A stretch of DNA of 64,000 nucleotides. Origin: Cadophora sp. MPI-SDFR-AT-0126 (lineage: Eukaryota > Ascomycota > Leotiomycetes > Helotiales > Ploettnerulaceae). Made by a program: the position numbers and the translations under genes. Of this stretch, positions 11,294 through 24,129 are shown one piece after another (position 1 is the first letter of the stretch; each line of letters opens with the position of its first letter). Location: the NCBI GenBank assembly GCA_020747065.1, contig JAGMVK010000008.1, positions 2,356,001 through 2,420,000 on the forward strand, read 5' to 3'. The notes below the pieces were generated by a model that was given only the letters and a program-made list of their open reading frames with translations, searched no databases and was not told where the DNA came from.

Positions 11294-14049
11294 TAAATGG
11301 TGGTAGAAAGGTCCAAGGGCAGGGGATTCGGAGATCCCTTGTGTATCATGGAGGTGTCTTCACCTTGAACCTACCTACTGAGCGGATATGTCTGTTGCTC
11401 CTCTCTTGTCAATATCTTGGTGCAGTTAATTCAACAAGTGCCGGAAAATCCATCCACCTTGGTTTGGCATTATTAGAGTTTCCTAATGTCAATAGCTACT
11501 CATTCTACAACTTCATTCACTGGAGGCGTCATCCGGGCATTGTTTACCTGAGCCCTTAGTTACGCGAGACTAGTTGCACTGGAAAGAAACTATGCAATCT
11601 GTAGGCCTAGTCACATTCCTCGTAGAAAGTTCAATATTTCATGCGTCATCTGATATCTGATCGCAAAGCCAATATTGTACAGTGCATCAGGAAACTCTCT
11701 TCCAGCCAGCCAGTCAGCCAGCCGTCGGAAGTCGGCCTCGTTGAAGTCAATCTGCAAAGGCCATCACATTCTTTACGTCACCATGATGCCAGCTATCCTG
11801 CATGTACGAAATCTCTTCCTGCCCCCAAAGCCAAAATCAAATCCTTGTGCCTCAAACACATACCAAAGCCGAAGTCAAACAACGCGAGCATCCGCACGTG
11901 GTCCCTCTCCCCACTCGTACCACCACCCACACCGCTCTTCTCACAAGCCTTTTAAAGCCCCATGCGTGACTTTCAAGGGACGGGAGAAGGCGTTTCCCAG
12001 GACCCAAAAAAAGGTCCTTGCTTGCTTTATGCTTGGGATGAGATGATCGCTGGAATCACAATATCTGTGCGTGCTTCCAACGCATGAATTGCTCTAGCAT
12101 GCGATGGGATGGAATCGGCAGCGGCGTGGCGAGGGAGCTAGCGAAAAAAGCCAAAACATTGTCTGTTGTGCATTAGACGATGTGTCAAAGCGCACACTGG
12201 GACCCGGATTGGTGGATGGGATAAGACCAAAGGAAAATGTCTCGGCAAGCAAGTAAGAATAAGCACAAGGTCGGGACCCGCGGCGTGAGACCTTGAAATA
12301 CGCCGTGGCGACACGCTGTTGGTTCTGTTTTAGGTTTTGATGTTGCTGGGACCGCTGGCGAGAGTCATGACCGGCAGCTCAGGATCGTCAGCGCTATCGA
12401 CTTGCATGTAGCTTATCGATAACAGCCGTCGATATCACCCCGCTTTGCAGTCTTTGGATGTCTCTAAAATAATGTCAGAAGCCGCATGGCTGGGTTCCTT
12501 CAAGCCAGGCGACATCGAATCGGTCTGTTTCTGGCGTCGTGCTGCGACTCGACCAACGGCTCCCGGATGTCAGTATCTTGACGTCTGAGGTGAGCGGAAC
12601 AAGTTTAGTACGACGAAGTGGATACAGGACTGGAGATGAGATGGACGACAAGCCATATTGTTTCGGTTGCGTTGCCTATTGGACGATATTTGAAGATGAC
12701 CTGATTGCAGGAGGAAGAGGATTTGAATCCTCGAAATCCTGCTTGGAGTGCTTTTCCTACTATGAGCTGACTCTTGCTCGATGCATGACCACCTATCGTC
12801 TACCTGTGCTGCTGGTCAGCTCACATATCACATCAGTTCTTTAACAACTCGCCGAAGATATGCATCTCTCCCTGTATTAAGTGACAGGTCCATGTTTCGG
12901 CAATTTGGACCGAGGTGGCTGGATGGTAAGCTAATATAGGAGTGCCGTTTTGATGTATGGGTGAGACACACAGCTATGGCACAGCATTGTTTATGTGATG
13001 TGTTGTGTCGGGTTTGCCATTTGTGAGCTATCGTATTCGTTGGCTTTGCATGTCTTGGAAGTGGTTGCGGCCGCATTGCTTTGGGGACACGTGAGTCTTC
13101 AAGTCTAGGGATCCCAGCTTCGAAAGCGATGTAATACTCTGATGGTAGATGTCGGCACTCAAGGGAGCATTTTGTTTATTGTAAGATATAGTGTGAGAAT
13201 AGCAAAGCTGTGTTGCGGCTCTTGAGGTGCATTCGAGACTTCTCACGTGGTTCAGCACATGACCATGGGGATAGAATGCACATTGCCCGAGCAGCTGCGT
13301 AAAAGTACAGAGGGACACATGGGAGAGAAGGTCATAGTAATCGTGATCATAATCCTGTGATGAGAATAAAGCAGCCTTTGTGCAGATTCTCCCTAAATGA
13401 CCTCACGTGTCCTCCTCACTTCCTCCCGATCCCCTTCATGCCTCCTCTTCCACTTCACAGCGTCCCTCATCACCGCATGTCAAAATAAAGTTTCCTCCTA
13501 TACTTCCCTCTCCCCTCTCACCCAAGATCCAAAACTTCAGGAACAACCATCTCCCTTCGGTTAAGCTCTCTCCAAACTTGGGCCCTATCCAGACCGGTTC
13601 GCTAAAGCTCCATGCTAAGGATCCATCGAGGGTCCAGACGAAGCAATGTGTTATTTTGAGGAATAGGCGGTGATATCATCATCCTGAAATGGAACATCGG
13701 TGTTTCGCGAGAGGCAGAAGGGGAAAGTGCGATGGCGACGAGGAGAGGTAAAAGTTGGGGTTGTGGTTGGGGAAAGGAGTTCGTGTTTCTTGTTTCCTTT
13801 TGTAACTTTGGCGGTTGTCGGAAGTGAGGATTGAGATTGTGAGCACGGCGACTTGAATAGCGCTCCAAGAGATCTGGGCACAATCAAGAAAGACGACAAT
13901 TCCGACTGTTTGGTTTTGGCGTCCTCGACCTCCCACCAGTTCGAAAAGGTCACTTCCGGCATTCGTTACCCTTGGGAACAATTGTAGTCGTCCACCAGCA
14001 AAGCCACGAAAAATATCACAAATTCCCCGGAATCTTCTCATCAGCAACC
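11294..14049. other. Gene-free stretch between PL3 and the helical protein gene
   Basis: Only short unrelated frames are present. The minus-strand frames near 13600-14047 run opposite the leader of the next gene and have low-complexity composition. I see no RNA gene or repeat worth calling. Confidence 0.5.
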
Positions 14050-14976
14050 ATGAAGTTCAAATTCCCTTTCTGCAAAGCTGGCACGGATTCATCCTCATCC
14101 TCATTCTCGTCCTCACCTTCACCATCAATTGCAGCATCAGACTCAGACTCAGACTCCAATCCCCCAAGCCCGCGCTACTTCGACGCCCACGGAACCGAGA
14201 TCTCCGCCCGAGCATACTGGCAGTATACTGACCTCTTGGCGGTGGGCATCGAAGAGCCCACACCTCCCTCACTCCAACAAGAACTAGCCGACGCCCCATT
14301 CTGGAAGGCCTTCGACGAAGCGAAAGATCGCGATAACGCTCGTGCCTTTGCTATCCAAAGCACCAAAGATCATGCCAAAACGACGTTCTTGAACCTCCTA
14401 GCTGAGGAGAGGGCCCTTGCTGTTCTTCGAGCCAGGGCGCTTAAAGCGCAAGATGCAGCGACTACGGCTCTGCTACCGATCGATGAGGATTCGATTCCGG
14501 TGTCACTGAAATGGGCGATGAAGGAGGTGAAGCGACGATTGGCGTTGCAGGAGGAGTATGATGCTGCGCTTGCGCTGCTTAATACGAAGGAGATGTGGGT
14601 GAGGTTGAGGCGGGCCAAGATGGAGAGTATGAAGAGGGAGCTGATTGCTGTTGGGCAGTGGAAGTATGTTGAGAGGGATATTGTGTGGATGATTGAGAAG
14701 GACATTGAGGCAGCGGCTGAGAAGGATGCCGAGATGGAGGTCGACGTTAGTAAGGACGAAGGGATGGGGAGAATGGGGAGATGGAGTGCGGGATCTCGGT
14801 TGGGCAATGCGAAGGCTGGGAAGTGTCCGACGAGGAAGCCATTACCTAGGACGGTGGAGGGAGAGGGGAGACCGCTGCCCATGAAGAGGGGTATGAATTC
14901 GCTTCCTTCTGCCATGCCGTCTGAGCAGAGGCCGCCCCTTGTCAGGAGGCATGCGACATCGTGGGTTGTGTCGTAA
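14050..14976 (+). CDS. Hypothetical acidic alpha-helical protein
   Basis: A single-exon frame of 308 codons from the first ATG. The N-terminus is Ser/Asp-rich low complexity (about residues 10-35). A central part of about 200 residues is rich in Ala, Glu, Lys, Arg and Leu and looks helical, possibly coiled coil. The C-terminal tail is basic, Pro-rich and likely disordered. There is no signal peptide or membrane segment. I recognise no family and assign no function. Codon use and length support a real gene. The frame stays open about 26 codons upstream, but without an ATG. Confidence 0.7.
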   Translation: MKFKFPFCKAGTDSSSSSFSSSPSPSIAASDSDSDSNPPSPRYFDAHGTEISARAYWQYTDLLAVGIEEPTPPSLQQELADAPFWKAFDEAKDRDNARAFAIQSTKDHAKTTFLNLLAEERALAVLRARALKAQDAATTALLPIDEDSIPVSLKWAMKEVKRRLALQEEYDAALALLNTKEMWVRLRRAKMESMKRELIAVGQWKYVERDIVWMIEKDIEAAAEKDAEMEVDVSKDEGMGRMGRWSAGSRLGNAKAGKCPTRKPLPRTVEGEGRPLPMKRGMNSLPSAMPSEQRPPLVRRHATSWVVS

Positions 14977-17742
14977 GGTTGTGAGACCGCTGATGTCCAA
15001 AATCGGAGCTCCGGCCGTGGATACAATGGAAGGAGGATTTGGTCGATTCTGAACATCTTTTTGGTATTTCTGATTTGGGTGATATTGAAGATCTGGGAGG
15101 AGGATATGAGGATGATGTGCGAAACATGTTTGCAGCTTTGTTGATTGCGATTCTGAGTTGAAATGTTTTCGCGGTATGGTTTAGGCGGAGAGAGAACGAA
15201 AGGATTGGGGCCCCGCAGTGACAAGTCTCCCTACCACCATCGATTTGGATATTGGTCGTTGAAGAGACTCGGGCTCGCCGAGGCCGTCTGATTTCAATCA
15301 TCTCCAGCACTGGGACGATGTCCACCGGCCGCATTTTCTTCATTGCTTGAACCTGCTTCCCAGCACAATATCGAGGGTGTTCACTATCATAGAACCAAAT
15401 TGAAGGGCTAGCTAGCACACTCATCAGAGTTGTCGTCAGGTTTGGAGACATGTGACGGCTGCGAGAACATGAAAAGGGGCTCGCTAAGGAATGACAACAT
15501 TTCGTCCGTTTTTGAGACCAAAGCAGACCCCACCAACGAACGGCCAGCGAGAAACAGGACAATAAAAACCTGGGTCAACCAGAAGAAAGAAAATCAAAAT
15601 ACAGAAAAATTTGTAATTCACAAAAGTAAAAGTCTGGTTGCTGAATTTTATGGGCTATGTTTGACTGATTGAATAGAAAATTGGTAAAGACTGGGGGCAT
15701 CAGTAGAAAAAAAATCTAATGTAATGAGTTTTCTGGCAAACGCCAGTCACCGCGGAATCTAGAGCGTGACAAAAGAATATCAGGTAGGTTGACCACGCGA
15801 ACCCTATTTCAGAGGCAGAGAAGATAGTAGTTCTGGATAGATGGGCATGTGCGGCAAACTTCCGGTCCATCCGGACCATTCGGTATTTTTCTGCCGTGAA
15901 GTTGAAATGACGATACCGTGAGGAAGTGTGGGTTCAATTCTAGGGACGATTTTGGATAAGGGCGGAGTTCGCAGTGGATGGTTGCATGATCGCTTGGTCG
16001 TAGTGATCCCTGATCTATTTGCGTGGACTGCGATATTGGTAGTGCTGCTTGGGAAATGTGCAGGAATAGCCGTGGGTCCATGGACGCGTGTACAGCCCAC
16101 TCAAGTAGCATTGGTCGTTGAATTCGAGATTTTGACGTAGTTGATATTGGTCAGAAGATATGTTATAGGCTTGTGCTAGTCGGAGGCGGCGGTAATGCCA
16201 GTAAGTAGTTGTAGGCATGTTTCGAAGAATCCTCTACTGTTTTCGAGGATCCTCCAGTCCGCTCGATAGCCTATTTTCTCAAGTAAAGTGATCAAGTGCA
16301 TGGCGAGGCGGCTCAGCAATGAAATTCCTGTAAAGATGAACGCAAGGAGTGGATTCAAACGTAGCGATGAGGTCCGTCGCCTTGGACAACCTGTTTGTTC
16401 TGTTATTGGGAGAACTGGTACGGAATGCTCTCATATGGCTTGGTACAACGGGACTATCCGTAAAAAAGTAACATCACAGGATATCACAAGCCAACATCTC
16501 AACATGAATATGTCAAGTGGTTGAAAAGATTACGCATGCTTTCAACTAAGAAGCATCGAGTACGTAAGACTAGCGAGAGAGGGTTGCCAGCCAATATCAG
16601 TCGCCTTTCTAATCATTGAGAAATGGAACACAGAGTAGAAAGAAGGGTTCTATGACCGCCGAGTGGGCCATTTGCCCGCATGGTAGCACTCGCTTATTAT
16701 TTTAGCATAACCAAGAAGTCCCGCTGAAGACAAAATATCAAAACCACGGAAATGTGTCCTTCGCGAAATGCAACAAAACAAAAATAAGATAAACACCAAG
16801 TCAGGGAGAATGGCCATGACCCACATTTCTGGAGAGACTGTCAGACGATCCATCTAGAGCGAGGCTCGTGGAAAGTAGGCAAACTCGACCAGAGCCGTCT
16901 CTTCATAGCTGAAGAACGACGCCAGACAGCCAATGCCGATTCATCCTCTAATCTATGCGATATGCAACAACATGGAAGAGAAAGAGGGGTGCATTGGCCG
17001 TAGACCTCTGGAATTGGCTTGGTGTTATCATGATGTTGAAGACGCGACGATTCAGTATGAACACCAAAAGTTGGCCAAGCACAGTTGAGACAATCTAAAC
17101 CAAAAGCAGGAAGAAATTAGGCCGTAGCCTTATCAGAGGAATGTGGAGGAGTGGACCAGCCTGGAACTCGCAGATCCGCAGATGAGTATGGCCTTGGGAA
17201 CTATTCCTTGCTAGATGTGACATCTTCTTTGGCCGCTAAAGAGGACTTCAGCTGGTAACATTCCATTAGAGGATCGGGTACCGTGGTGATGCTGCTATGT
17301 TGTACAGTTCCCCTTTCAATCGGTCATATTCCCCAGAATACCCCGCACAGGTAGATGGCGCCCTGATCCTAAGGTTGAGACCTCTCTTGGAGACATCCAG
17401 CCTAGCCAGGAGCTAAACGGGTCTAACGGATGTCCCGGATGAAGAGCGCCCTGTTGTAGATCAGGTAGACGTCTTCTTTCAACCGTTCCTAGTATTGATG
17501 ATGTTGATCCAGTATATTTCGTTCATGGCTTTGAAATGTCAGCCATGGCAATGGACAACCCGTGGCTAACATGTGAATGGTTCTGACTACAATGGTCGAG
17601 TCTCAGGAATGCATGGCGTACTTCAACGTCATCATTGTTAGCATCGGGATAATGAATTTCGAGAACTTCATACTCACAATTCAATAGATAGCCAAGACAT
17701 AGGGTTAAGTAGAGTCGTCGTGTCGAGAATAGATGTGGATCC
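14977..17742. other. 2.8 kb without a supported gene
   Basis: A minus-strand frame of about 200 codons (14942-15562) overlaps the end of the preceding gene and has no coding character. Elsewhere only short frames occur. Part is probably the 3' region of the gene ending at 17743. Confidence 0.5.
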
Positions 17743-18708
17743 TCATTTCGACTTGGGCTTCCGAATGATTACCTTCGTCCCCTCCAGCTGCCAGCCAACA
17801 TCGTACTCTTTTGTCAAAAGCGGCCAAGGTGTGTTGGTTGACTGCTCCACGGCTGGAAGATCAATGCTCAGGTAACTTCGTCCGAGGCATTTCAATGCCT
17901 CCTTTTTCATTCCGTCTTCTGCAAACTCCATCAACTTTGCTTTATGTCCATCTACACTTCGTTTCACTCTCCAGAACAAGAAGTAGTTGTCGTGAGTAAG
18001 AGCGCGGAGTATGGCATCCACTTTGTTGTCATGAAGTCGGTATTCGTTCCTCACAAGGTAAGCTTGTGATAGGTCATTTTGTCTGCACGCCAGATCCAAG
18101 ACCAAGTATCCCACGAACTCTTGCAATTCCGTATTTGTGAGAGGTTGGACCGTATGCATCTTCTTGAGAAGGTGGAGTATGGCTGGGTGGTACGATTCCA
18201 TGTGCTTCACCAATATCGAAAGCCGAATGCAGAAGATATATGCCTGAATCGAGAAGTCGTCTACTCTCTTGGTTGCAACGATGCCCTCTCGCAACTTTCT
18301 CATAGCCATTATCAGTACAGAGAGATCCTTCTGCCCAGATACATCGGCATTGGCAGCCATAGCAGACATCGATATATTGGGCGTAGCAGGTGCTGTCTTC
18401 GGTCGCTGGTTCTCGGGACGTGTCTGGTTCGAGATCTCCATGCGCGCCATTCGTCGTAGTATCTCATCGCCTCGACCTGCTTCGGAACAGAATGCCATAT
18501 ATCGCTCAACAATCTTCGTGTAATATCGTTCTTGAGCTTTGTGGTCGAGGAGTCTGGAAGGTCAGCTAGAGACCTTCCCCTGGTACGGAGACGATGTTTA
18601 CCTGTTGTCGCCCTTCGACGGGAGGCCAATGACCTCGAGAGGGTCGAGATTCATAGGCTTCAATCGACTCCATGGTCCTGAAGGAGCGCGACCACCGCGC
18701 GACGACAT
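17743..18708 (-). CDS. PCI/CSN8-PSMD8-EIF3K-like protein
   Basis: Two exons (18602-18708 and 17743-18553) separated by a 48-nt intron give 305 residues. The join restores an N-terminal helix with RLLDHKAQERYYTKIVERY, which resembles filamentous-fungal proteins of the CSN8/PSMD8/EIF3K superfamily. The rest is almost entirely helical, as expected for a PCI-type scaffold subunit of the COP9 signalosome, proteasome lid or eIF3. I could not decide which complex. The start is the first ATG of a conserved-looking MSSRGGRAP leader. The gene is divergent from the PAQR gene, with start codons 297 nt apart. Confidence 0.65.
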
Positions 18709-19004
18709 TGAAGTGATCCGGAGAGTGAGGTAGCCGTGGCTGGTGGAAGTGAGAGATGGTGGGCTGGTGTCAGATCCCCGTCAGCCTCGTACGGACACTG
18801 GAATTTAGCGCCTCGCTTCCAAAGCACCTCGGTGGCAGCGGCAGCCTCGACCCACCCTCAACGTTTTGCACATGTTGAAGAAAAACATCAGATAAACATC
18901 CCCTTTCCCACTTTTCCTTTTGTTTCCAAAGTTCATGTCTAATTTCACTTGTCTTTCTCGATTGTCTTTTCCTTGAACATATACAATAGTCACCACAGTT
19001 CCAC
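18709..19004. promoter_or_regulatory. Shared divergent promoter region
   Basis: The 296 bases between two divergent start codons must contain both promoters and leaders. A CT-rich stretch at about 18895-18975 suits the PAQR leader. I identify no specific factor site. Confidence 0.5.
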
Positions 19005-20030
19005 ATGTCAGTCCGACAGAGACGGCCTTCAGCGACCGAAGTCATAAAAGATGCCGCCGTGAACTTGGAGCAGCGCGTTGAGAACGTCTTAACTGTTTTA
19101 TGGGATGACTTGCCATCATGGCAACAAGACAACCACTACATCCATTCCGGATATCGACCAGCTTCAGCGTCTTTCAAAAAGTCCTTCGCAAGTCTTGGCT
19201 ACCTTCACAATGAATCGGTCAACATCTACTCTCATCTGCTTGGAGCAGTGGTATTCTCTGTCTCCGGAGCAGTCTTGTATACTGCGATCAAGCCAAGATA
19301 CGAGACAGCTACATTGTCAGATATCATGGCTTTTGGATGCTTCTTCCTAGGTGCTGCTCTGTGTCTTGGCATGTCCGGAACTTATCATACAATCTCGAAC
19401 CATTCTCCAATCGTTGCCAAGTTTGGCAATAAGCTGGATTATGTCGGTATTGTGTTCTTGATCACTGGAAGTTTTATTCCAAGCATCTTCTACGGATTCT
19501 ACTGCCATCCACACCTGCAAGATTTCTACTGGACCATGGTACATACTCTGCAACAGAGACTTCTAGATCAGAATCTGACGTTTTCTAGATATGCTCTCTT
19601 GGCATTGGATGTGCTACGGTCTCTATATTTGAGCGATTTAGAACTCCTGCATGGCGGCCATATCGAGCTGGAATGTTTGTTCTGATGGGCTTGTCCGCAG
19701 TCTTCCCTGTACTTCACGGACTGGAGCTATATGGCGTCCATGAGATGCGAGACCGGATCGGACTTACTTGGCTGGTATTGCAAGGATTCTTCTACATTCT
19801 TGGAGCAGGTCTATATGCTGTAAGAAAACACCATTTGGGAACGTCAATTCCAAAGCTAACGCGTTGTTCAGGCTCGTTGGCCAGAACGCTCATGGCCCGG
19901 ATCATTCGATATCTGGGGAAGCTCTCATCAGATATTCCATGTCCTTGTCGTTATGGCTGCGGCTTCACATCTGTACGGGCTTCTAAGAGCATTTGATTTT
20001 CACCATGGACATCCAGGCGTGACCTGTTAG
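19005..20030 (+). CDS. PAQR / haemolysin-III family membrane protein (Izh-type)
   Basis: Three exons (19005-19538, 19589-19819, 19872-20030), all phase 0, give 307 residues with about seven membrane spans. The family zinc-site elements are present: NESVNIYSHLLG at the first span, SGTYHT (Ser-x3-His) followed by LDYVGI, and HQIFH (His-x3-His) near the end, with SHLYG after it. Fungal members are relatives of adiponectin receptors and yeast Izh proteins, linked to sterol, zinc and ceramide homeostasis, and act in internal or plasma membranes. The intron-2 acceptor fits well. Identity is secure; the ligand is unknown. Confidence 0.9.
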
Positions 20031-20378
20031 CCTGTCGTTCGTATGGACTTGCTACCAGAGACGGGAGATAGCGCCTTTCGATCATCATGAACTCTTGCAA
20101 AACCAGGGTTTCCTCATAAAATTATCAAGTCGTTCATTATCGTTCATCAAAGTTGAGGCAATGTGCTGATCATGACTCCGCAAGGCTGAGGAGAAGCACA
20201 GCCTCGGCCTCGGCTCGGCAAAAGATCATCAAATCCGGGGAAGCTTTCCCCACCTCAAGCTTACAACAGAACGACTTCCCAACCTTCAACGACATGGACA
20301 GTAACTTTCCCTTCAGAATTCCATGAGATAATTGCTCCGCATCCTATCATTTTCAACATAATACATTCCCCTATCACA
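20031..20378. other. Short intergenic region
   Basis: It contains the PAQR 3' end and the SDR promoter. I see nothing else in it. Confidence 0.5.
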
Positions 20379-21460
20379 ATGGCACAACGCGCAGCTCAAA
20401 TCGCGAATCACCTGAACTACCCCAGCGGCCTACTCGCAGGACAGGTAGCTATCATCACCGGCTCAGGACAAGGTATCGGCGCCGAAACAGCTCGACTCTT
20501 CGCAAATGAAGGAGCCAAAGTAATCGTGTCTGACATTGACGGAGGTATGATTCCCCAATGCAATTGGCAGACCAAGTCCCGTCAGTACTGACTCCCAAGC
20601 AGCGAAAGCAAATGAGGTCGCAGACAAGATCAACAAGTCTGGAGGGAAAGCACTTGCTGTCCCCGGCGATATGCTAGATGCTGAATATCTCAAGACACTT
20701 GTGAAGAAGGCTGCTGAGTTTGGAAATGGCAAGATCCATATCATCGTAAACAATGCGGGGTAAGCTTCATCCCAAGACTTTAGTTGTTGGATTATGCCTG
20801 ACAGCTTCATAGATATACTTGGGACGGCGTCATCCACAAGGTACAACACCTCCAATACCACCTCGGCATCCGCAATATGTCCACAGACTGGTCTATGCTC
20901 GAGCTCTCCGTCCCATCGTCAGATTACTGACGCCACATACCAAACAGATGACGGACAAGCAATGGGAAAACATCCTCGCCCTCCACAACACCGCACCCTT
21001 CAAGCTCGTCCGCGAAGCCGCTCCCTACTTCCGCGTAACTGACGGCGAACCCCGCTGCATCATCAATATCTCCTCCACCTCCGGCGTCCACGGTAATGCA
21101 GGACAAGCAAACTACGGCGTAGCAAAGTCCGGCATCAACGGCCTCACGAAAGTCATTGCGAAGGAGTGGGGTCCAAAGTTCGGCGTCCGGGCTAACTCCA
21201 TTGCGTTTGGACATATCTTAACAAGGTTGACGGCTGCGAAGGAGGAGGGTGCGTTCGTCACGACGCCTGATGGCGAGAAAGTTGCATTGGGCATACCGAC
21301 GGGGCAGGGAGCTCAGGGGAAGGATGCGAATCTGGATATTCCGTTGAGGAGACCGGGCACCGCTACGGAGGCTGCGAGCTCGATTTTGGCGGTGGCGAGT
21401 CCGCTCTTTAGTTATATTACTGGACAGGTGCTCATGGTCACTGGTGGGAGGAACATGTAA
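20379..21460 (+). CDS. Short-chain dehydrogenase/reductase, FabG-like
   Basis: Four exons (20379-20544, 20603-20759, 20813-20840, 20948-21460) give 287 residues. The third exon is only 28 nt. Joined, they form a complete classical SDR: the cofactor loop TGSGQGIG (27-34), an acidic SDIDG after strand 2 that favours NAD(H), NNAG, then the catalytic Ser in ISSTSG, Tyr173 and Lys177 in YGVAK. The end TGQVLMVTGG matches 3-oxoacyl-ACP reductase-like SDRs. An insertion around 205-240, between the ILTRLT region and the RRPG element, is longer than in bacterial FabG and is seen in peroxisomal or mitochondrial relatives. The substrate is unknown. Confidence 0.9.
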
Positions 21461-23097
21461 GGTTATACATGTGGATCATTAGGCTGCATGGTATGATGGT
21501 ATTAACCAGATCATGTTGTTTGCATCCCCTTTTCGGCTTCTTTGATAGCTTTTCCCTTGGTGTGGCAATGGACTGTTTAGTGACGGTCTCAAGTGACATG
21601 AGCATGGTGGAAATACCCTTCTTCCGCTTTTCCCCCATAACATCTATTCTCGTTCGAGCATGGACGATGCATGCTGCATCGGGAACGTAAAAAAGCAGTG
21701 GTTCAACTCACATCTCCGGTCACGTTCAGCTAGCACAGCTTCACCTTTGCGGCCCTACACGATATCGCTCTTATACCTTCTTCTTCATCATTAGACCCAG
21801 TCTCGTCTCGCCCGTGCTTGTCCAGATGTACTTTCCGACGCTAGATGAAAGGAGAACGAAATTCGGTTCTGAATGGGGAAGTAACGAACAGAAAGTCTAG
21901 CGAACAGCACCATTCCCGCTTCAACTTCAATTCCACTTCAGCCTTTCGATCTAAAGCCAACATCCATTTGCGCATACTTCTTCGTATCAACGTTCTATCC
22001 GATCGCGTTCGAGGGATAAACGGGGAGGCAAAGTTCCAAATCTTCACCTTCCACCTCAAACCACCCGGGTCCATCCAGACACACATGTAGTCTTCTATTC
22101 CCCCTCACTGCGGGCGAACCAGGCAGCTGCTACCTCGCCGGTTCAGATCTCCCTACAGTGCTTCCGCATCTCGCGTGATTGCACTTGGCTCAAGTTCTCG
22201 CTTAAAGGCAATTCATTGTTGTGTTCATGGCCAGGTGCATCAGTCCGCCGTTCGATGGTCCTGGATGTGAGCTCGCAGTTGGCAACCAGCTATTGCACCC
22301 GGTGACTAGTATTTCTTCTTGGAGAATCTCCAGAGACGGAATATATAACAATAGACGGACAGGCAGAGTACACGCAATGACTGACAGGACGCTCTAAGTC
22401 CCGGGAAAATCTGCTGGCAAGCAAAATAGGAAAACGTGTCAGTCACGTGTTACCGCCAAACTTTTGGCCGTCCTGTTCTCCTCCACCGCGCTGCTTACTC
22501 CAACCGCGATACATCGGGATTGCCTCACTCGGAATGTAGTGCCGATTCGATGCACTACCGACGCTCACAGGTATAATTTTCCGGCTGCCTAATACGCGAT
22601 GAGATTGGAGAATGTCACCACAACGCTAGCGTGTGCCACGCGAGCTTTCGTATACTTCCCATATATCTCTAGGTAGGTCCGGAAGTTTCGGACTTCCCGG
22701 AGCGCAGTCAGCTTTTGCTTTTCTTCATTGCTTCTCGACCTACTTTTTAACTTTGTATTTCTCGCTTTTCACATTTCGCCTTTTGTATTTTGCTTGTGCT
22801 TTGCGTTCACGATCAGCCATTGCCCGCGTATTGGGGTGTCTAAGGTCGCGTCAGCTTCACATTCGCCTGGAGGAGGGGACTGTGGCTTTGCTATGGCGCA
22901 ATGACAGCTTCTTATTGCAACGGCAGTTGTGTTCAAAGTTTATCCCTCAACTTCGAATCACGGATAGACTCGAATTTTGACGTGTCACCGTTCACTCTAA
23001 TTACAGAATTCTATCCTCAGCTGAACACGTGCTTCACGTCAAGTTTCCGGCCGCCTTGACCATGTTGATACAGAGCGAACGGCAGACCTCTTATACT
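21461..23097. other. Gene-free stretch
   Basis: It contains short frames only, the longest about 115 codons at 22633-22980 without motifs. It lies between the 3' ends of two convergent genes and is partly untranslated region. Confidence 0.5.
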
Positions 23098-24129
23098 CTA
23101 AATCATCAAAATATACCCAAGAACCAAGTACGCCAGATACATGCATATCCCAATCACTGCGTACCTGAACGCTGCGTTGCACATCTGCGCTCTATTTCGC
23201 GCTCTGCATCTCGTCACGAAGCTGTCTGCATTATTGGCATGAGGAAATGGCTCATTCAAAGGCATCGGCTCTCCCAAGAATTCGCAAAGGGGTCCCCATC
23301 CCTCCGCGACGTTGAACTCTAGCAAGTTGTTCTTTGGCACCAGATTGCGCACCTCCTTGTAGTGCTCGGCAAACACCTCCTTTCCCTTGTTGGGAAAGTC
23401 ATCCTTGAAAAAAGTTTCGAAGAACTTTGTTAACATTGGATAGTAGAGCCCTGCGCCCCAATCAAAATAGGATGCGATCCTGAGTTCGGGGTCCTTTGCT
23501 CTCCAGTAGCCTGTCTTCATGACCGACGCGTGCCAAGTATCCACATTTCTGGTCGTCAGAATGACTTTGGCTTCTGGATAAGCTTCCACGAGTTCTTTCG
23601 CAAAACAGATCGCGGGCCAGTCGCAGACAGCCTTCATCATGTTAGTATCATGAGAAAGGTGGAGAGGACGCAGTGCGCACCTGGCAGTGGCCAAGCAGGC
23701 TGTCCCATTCTTCCCGTCCAAATCGTCCAATTCCATCATACTTTGCCTCAAAAGCTCGTTGCCACATGATGCAGTCTGGTGGATTTTCAACACTTGCGGA
23801 CATCATGTGATAAGTATCCTCATAGCCTGTTTTGAGATTGAGCATTTGTTCTTCAATAATATGGGATAAATCCCCTACCAAGACGCTTCAGGGCATCTCT
23901 CATTGCTAAAATCATGTCAGAAAATCGATTTCAAAGCACAGCGAATAATCCTCAACTTACAGACTGTACCAGTTCTTCCAACACCAAGTACAAGAACTCT
24001 CATCGGGACCGTCCGACGACATTTCGAACGGTCGATTGCGGTATCTTTGGGAGTAAAGATATCGGTGATGGGACGAGAAGGAAACTTGAATCTTTGAGTG
24101 TCGGCGAATTCTTCAGTTTTCAAACCCAT
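23098..24129 (-). CDS. Sulfotransferase-fold (P-loop) protein; one-base frame conflict
   Basis: This belongs to the fungal sulfotransferase-like P-loop family, often mislabelled NAD-dependent epimerase. Exon 1 (23961-24129) ends in the 5'-PSB loop GVGRTGTV. Exon 3 (23681-23826) and exon 4 (23098-23631) carry YEDTYHMM, PPDCIMWQRAF, VCDWPAICFAKEL, KVILTTRNVDTWHAS and a C-terminal hydrophobic anchor (AVIGICMYLAYLVLGYI). Exon 2 begins at 23906 and encodes SMRDALKRL. Its natural donor (GTAGGG, at 23878) leaves phase 2, whereas exon 3 needs phase 1, because three Ts stand where two would fit. A weaker donor (GTCTTT, at 23885) restores frame by dropping two residues. So it is either an allele broken by one base or a gene using a poor splice site. 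Confidence 0.75.

Noticed and set aside
12715..12760. Possible tRNA B box (GGATTTGAATCC)
   Set aside because: No A box or acceptor stem lies at the right distance; only a local hairpin is present.
14370..15224. Minus-strand open frame of 284 codons opposite the helical protein gene
   Set aside because: It is antisense to a frame with better codon character. Its Ser/Leu/Ala-rich sequence mirrors the Glu/Lys/Arg codons of the plus strand.
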